A stretch of 64,000 nt of DNA from Amoebidium appalachense. Lineage: Eukaryota; Ichthyosporea. The stretch spans positions 3,286,001-3,350,000 of the forward strand of contig CAVNZM010000012.1 of the NCBI GenBank assembly GCA_963693365.1, read 5' to 3'. The position numbers were made by a program, and so were the translations under genes. Shown piece by piece: positions 63,830 through 64,000 of this stretch. The notes below the pieces were generated by a model. The model made no database searches. It was not told the DNA's origin and saw nothing but the letters and a program-made list of their open reading frames with translations. Position 1 is the stretch's first letter. The number at the start of each line of letters is the position of its first letter.

Positions 63830-64000
63830 ATGTGTGCTCCCAGTAAGCCAGTGGGCGGGGTAGCACCTGCACCGCTCTATCAACGGGTGCGTGCGTGCCA
63901 CGACGAGTGGGCGCGCGGTGGAGGAGCCAAGGACGTGCTCTTCTGGATTAAGTATGGCATCACACCCGAATGGTGCGCTGGGCCGCCACCTCCCCACGAC
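63830..64000 (+). CDS. partial ORF at right edge, possible retroelement polyprotein
   Basis: The frame is open for 57 codons from ATG 63830 to the window end (upstream in-frame TAG near 63785). The segment ACHDEWARGGGAKDVLFWIK followed by YGITPEWCAGPPPP resembles, from memory, the W-GA-VL-WI-G-PP motif that precedes the reverse transcriptase in some DIRS/Ngaro- and Ty3-like elements. That likeness is loose, and the product may be something else. Confidence 0.35.
   Translation, partial: MCAPSKPVGGVAPAPLYQRVRACHDEWARGGGAKDVLFWIKYGITPEWCAGPPPPHD

Overview
The window is nuclear DNA of an intron-rich eukaryote. Spliced genes of animal/fungal type (an Orai calcium channel, a BRG1/Brahma-type SWI/SNF ATPase with C-terminal bromodomain, a KCTD3/SHKBP1-like BTB plus WD protein), split tRNA genes and a two-ORF LINE all point there. 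A unicellular relative of animals would fit the protein set, but nothing here fixes the lineage. The most striking trait is the amount of simple sequence: dozens of C- or G-runs (often 20-60 nt) and long (CA)n/(GT)n tracts. Most long 'proteins' predicted in these tracts (His/Thr, Cys/Val, Pro or Gly polymers) are artefacts.

Layout. 0.8-4.1 kb: the 3' four exons of an Orai gene on the + strand. 4.1-6.8 kb: spacer with a doubtful minus-strand gene fragment, a 40-bp palindrome and the probable promoter of the next gene. 6.8-44.1 kb: one 50-exon SWI/SNF2 ATPase gene (+), which I reconstructed exon by exon. All 49 junction phases agree, the coding lengths sum to 4263 nt (1420 codons plus stop), and the ATPase motifs, HSA, SnAc-like and bromodomain regions appear in the family order. 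Its introns hold two tRNA-Arg genes (one defective), two dispersed repeat families ending in C-runs, a foldback element with hAT-like ends, and partial duplications of the gene's own exon edges. 46.9-48.7 kb: a two-exon single-pass membrane protein with an eight-cysteine ectodomain and a PPxY tail. 51.8-54.8 kb: a BTB/T1-domain ORF overlapping a WD-repeat-like ORF by TGATG. 55-58.7 kb: microsatellite-rich spacer with a 191-195 bp inverted repeat. 58.7-63.3 kb: a LINE on the minus strand with ORF1, ORF2 and three 83-bp promoter-like monomers. The right edge holds the start of another possible retroelement ORF.

What stands out. (1) Simple repeats are placed by splice-site polarity: C-runs and (GT)n just inside donors, (CA)n just before acceptors. 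(2) Exon edges with their splice sites have been duplicated at least four times. (3) The Orai pore carries Gln where animal Orai has the selectivity-filter Glu. (4) The bromodomain has Tyr in place of the acetyl-lysine-contacting Asn. (5) BTB and WD modules that family members carry in one chain are split between overlapping ORFs. All family assignments are from recognition of motifs by eye; no database search was possible.
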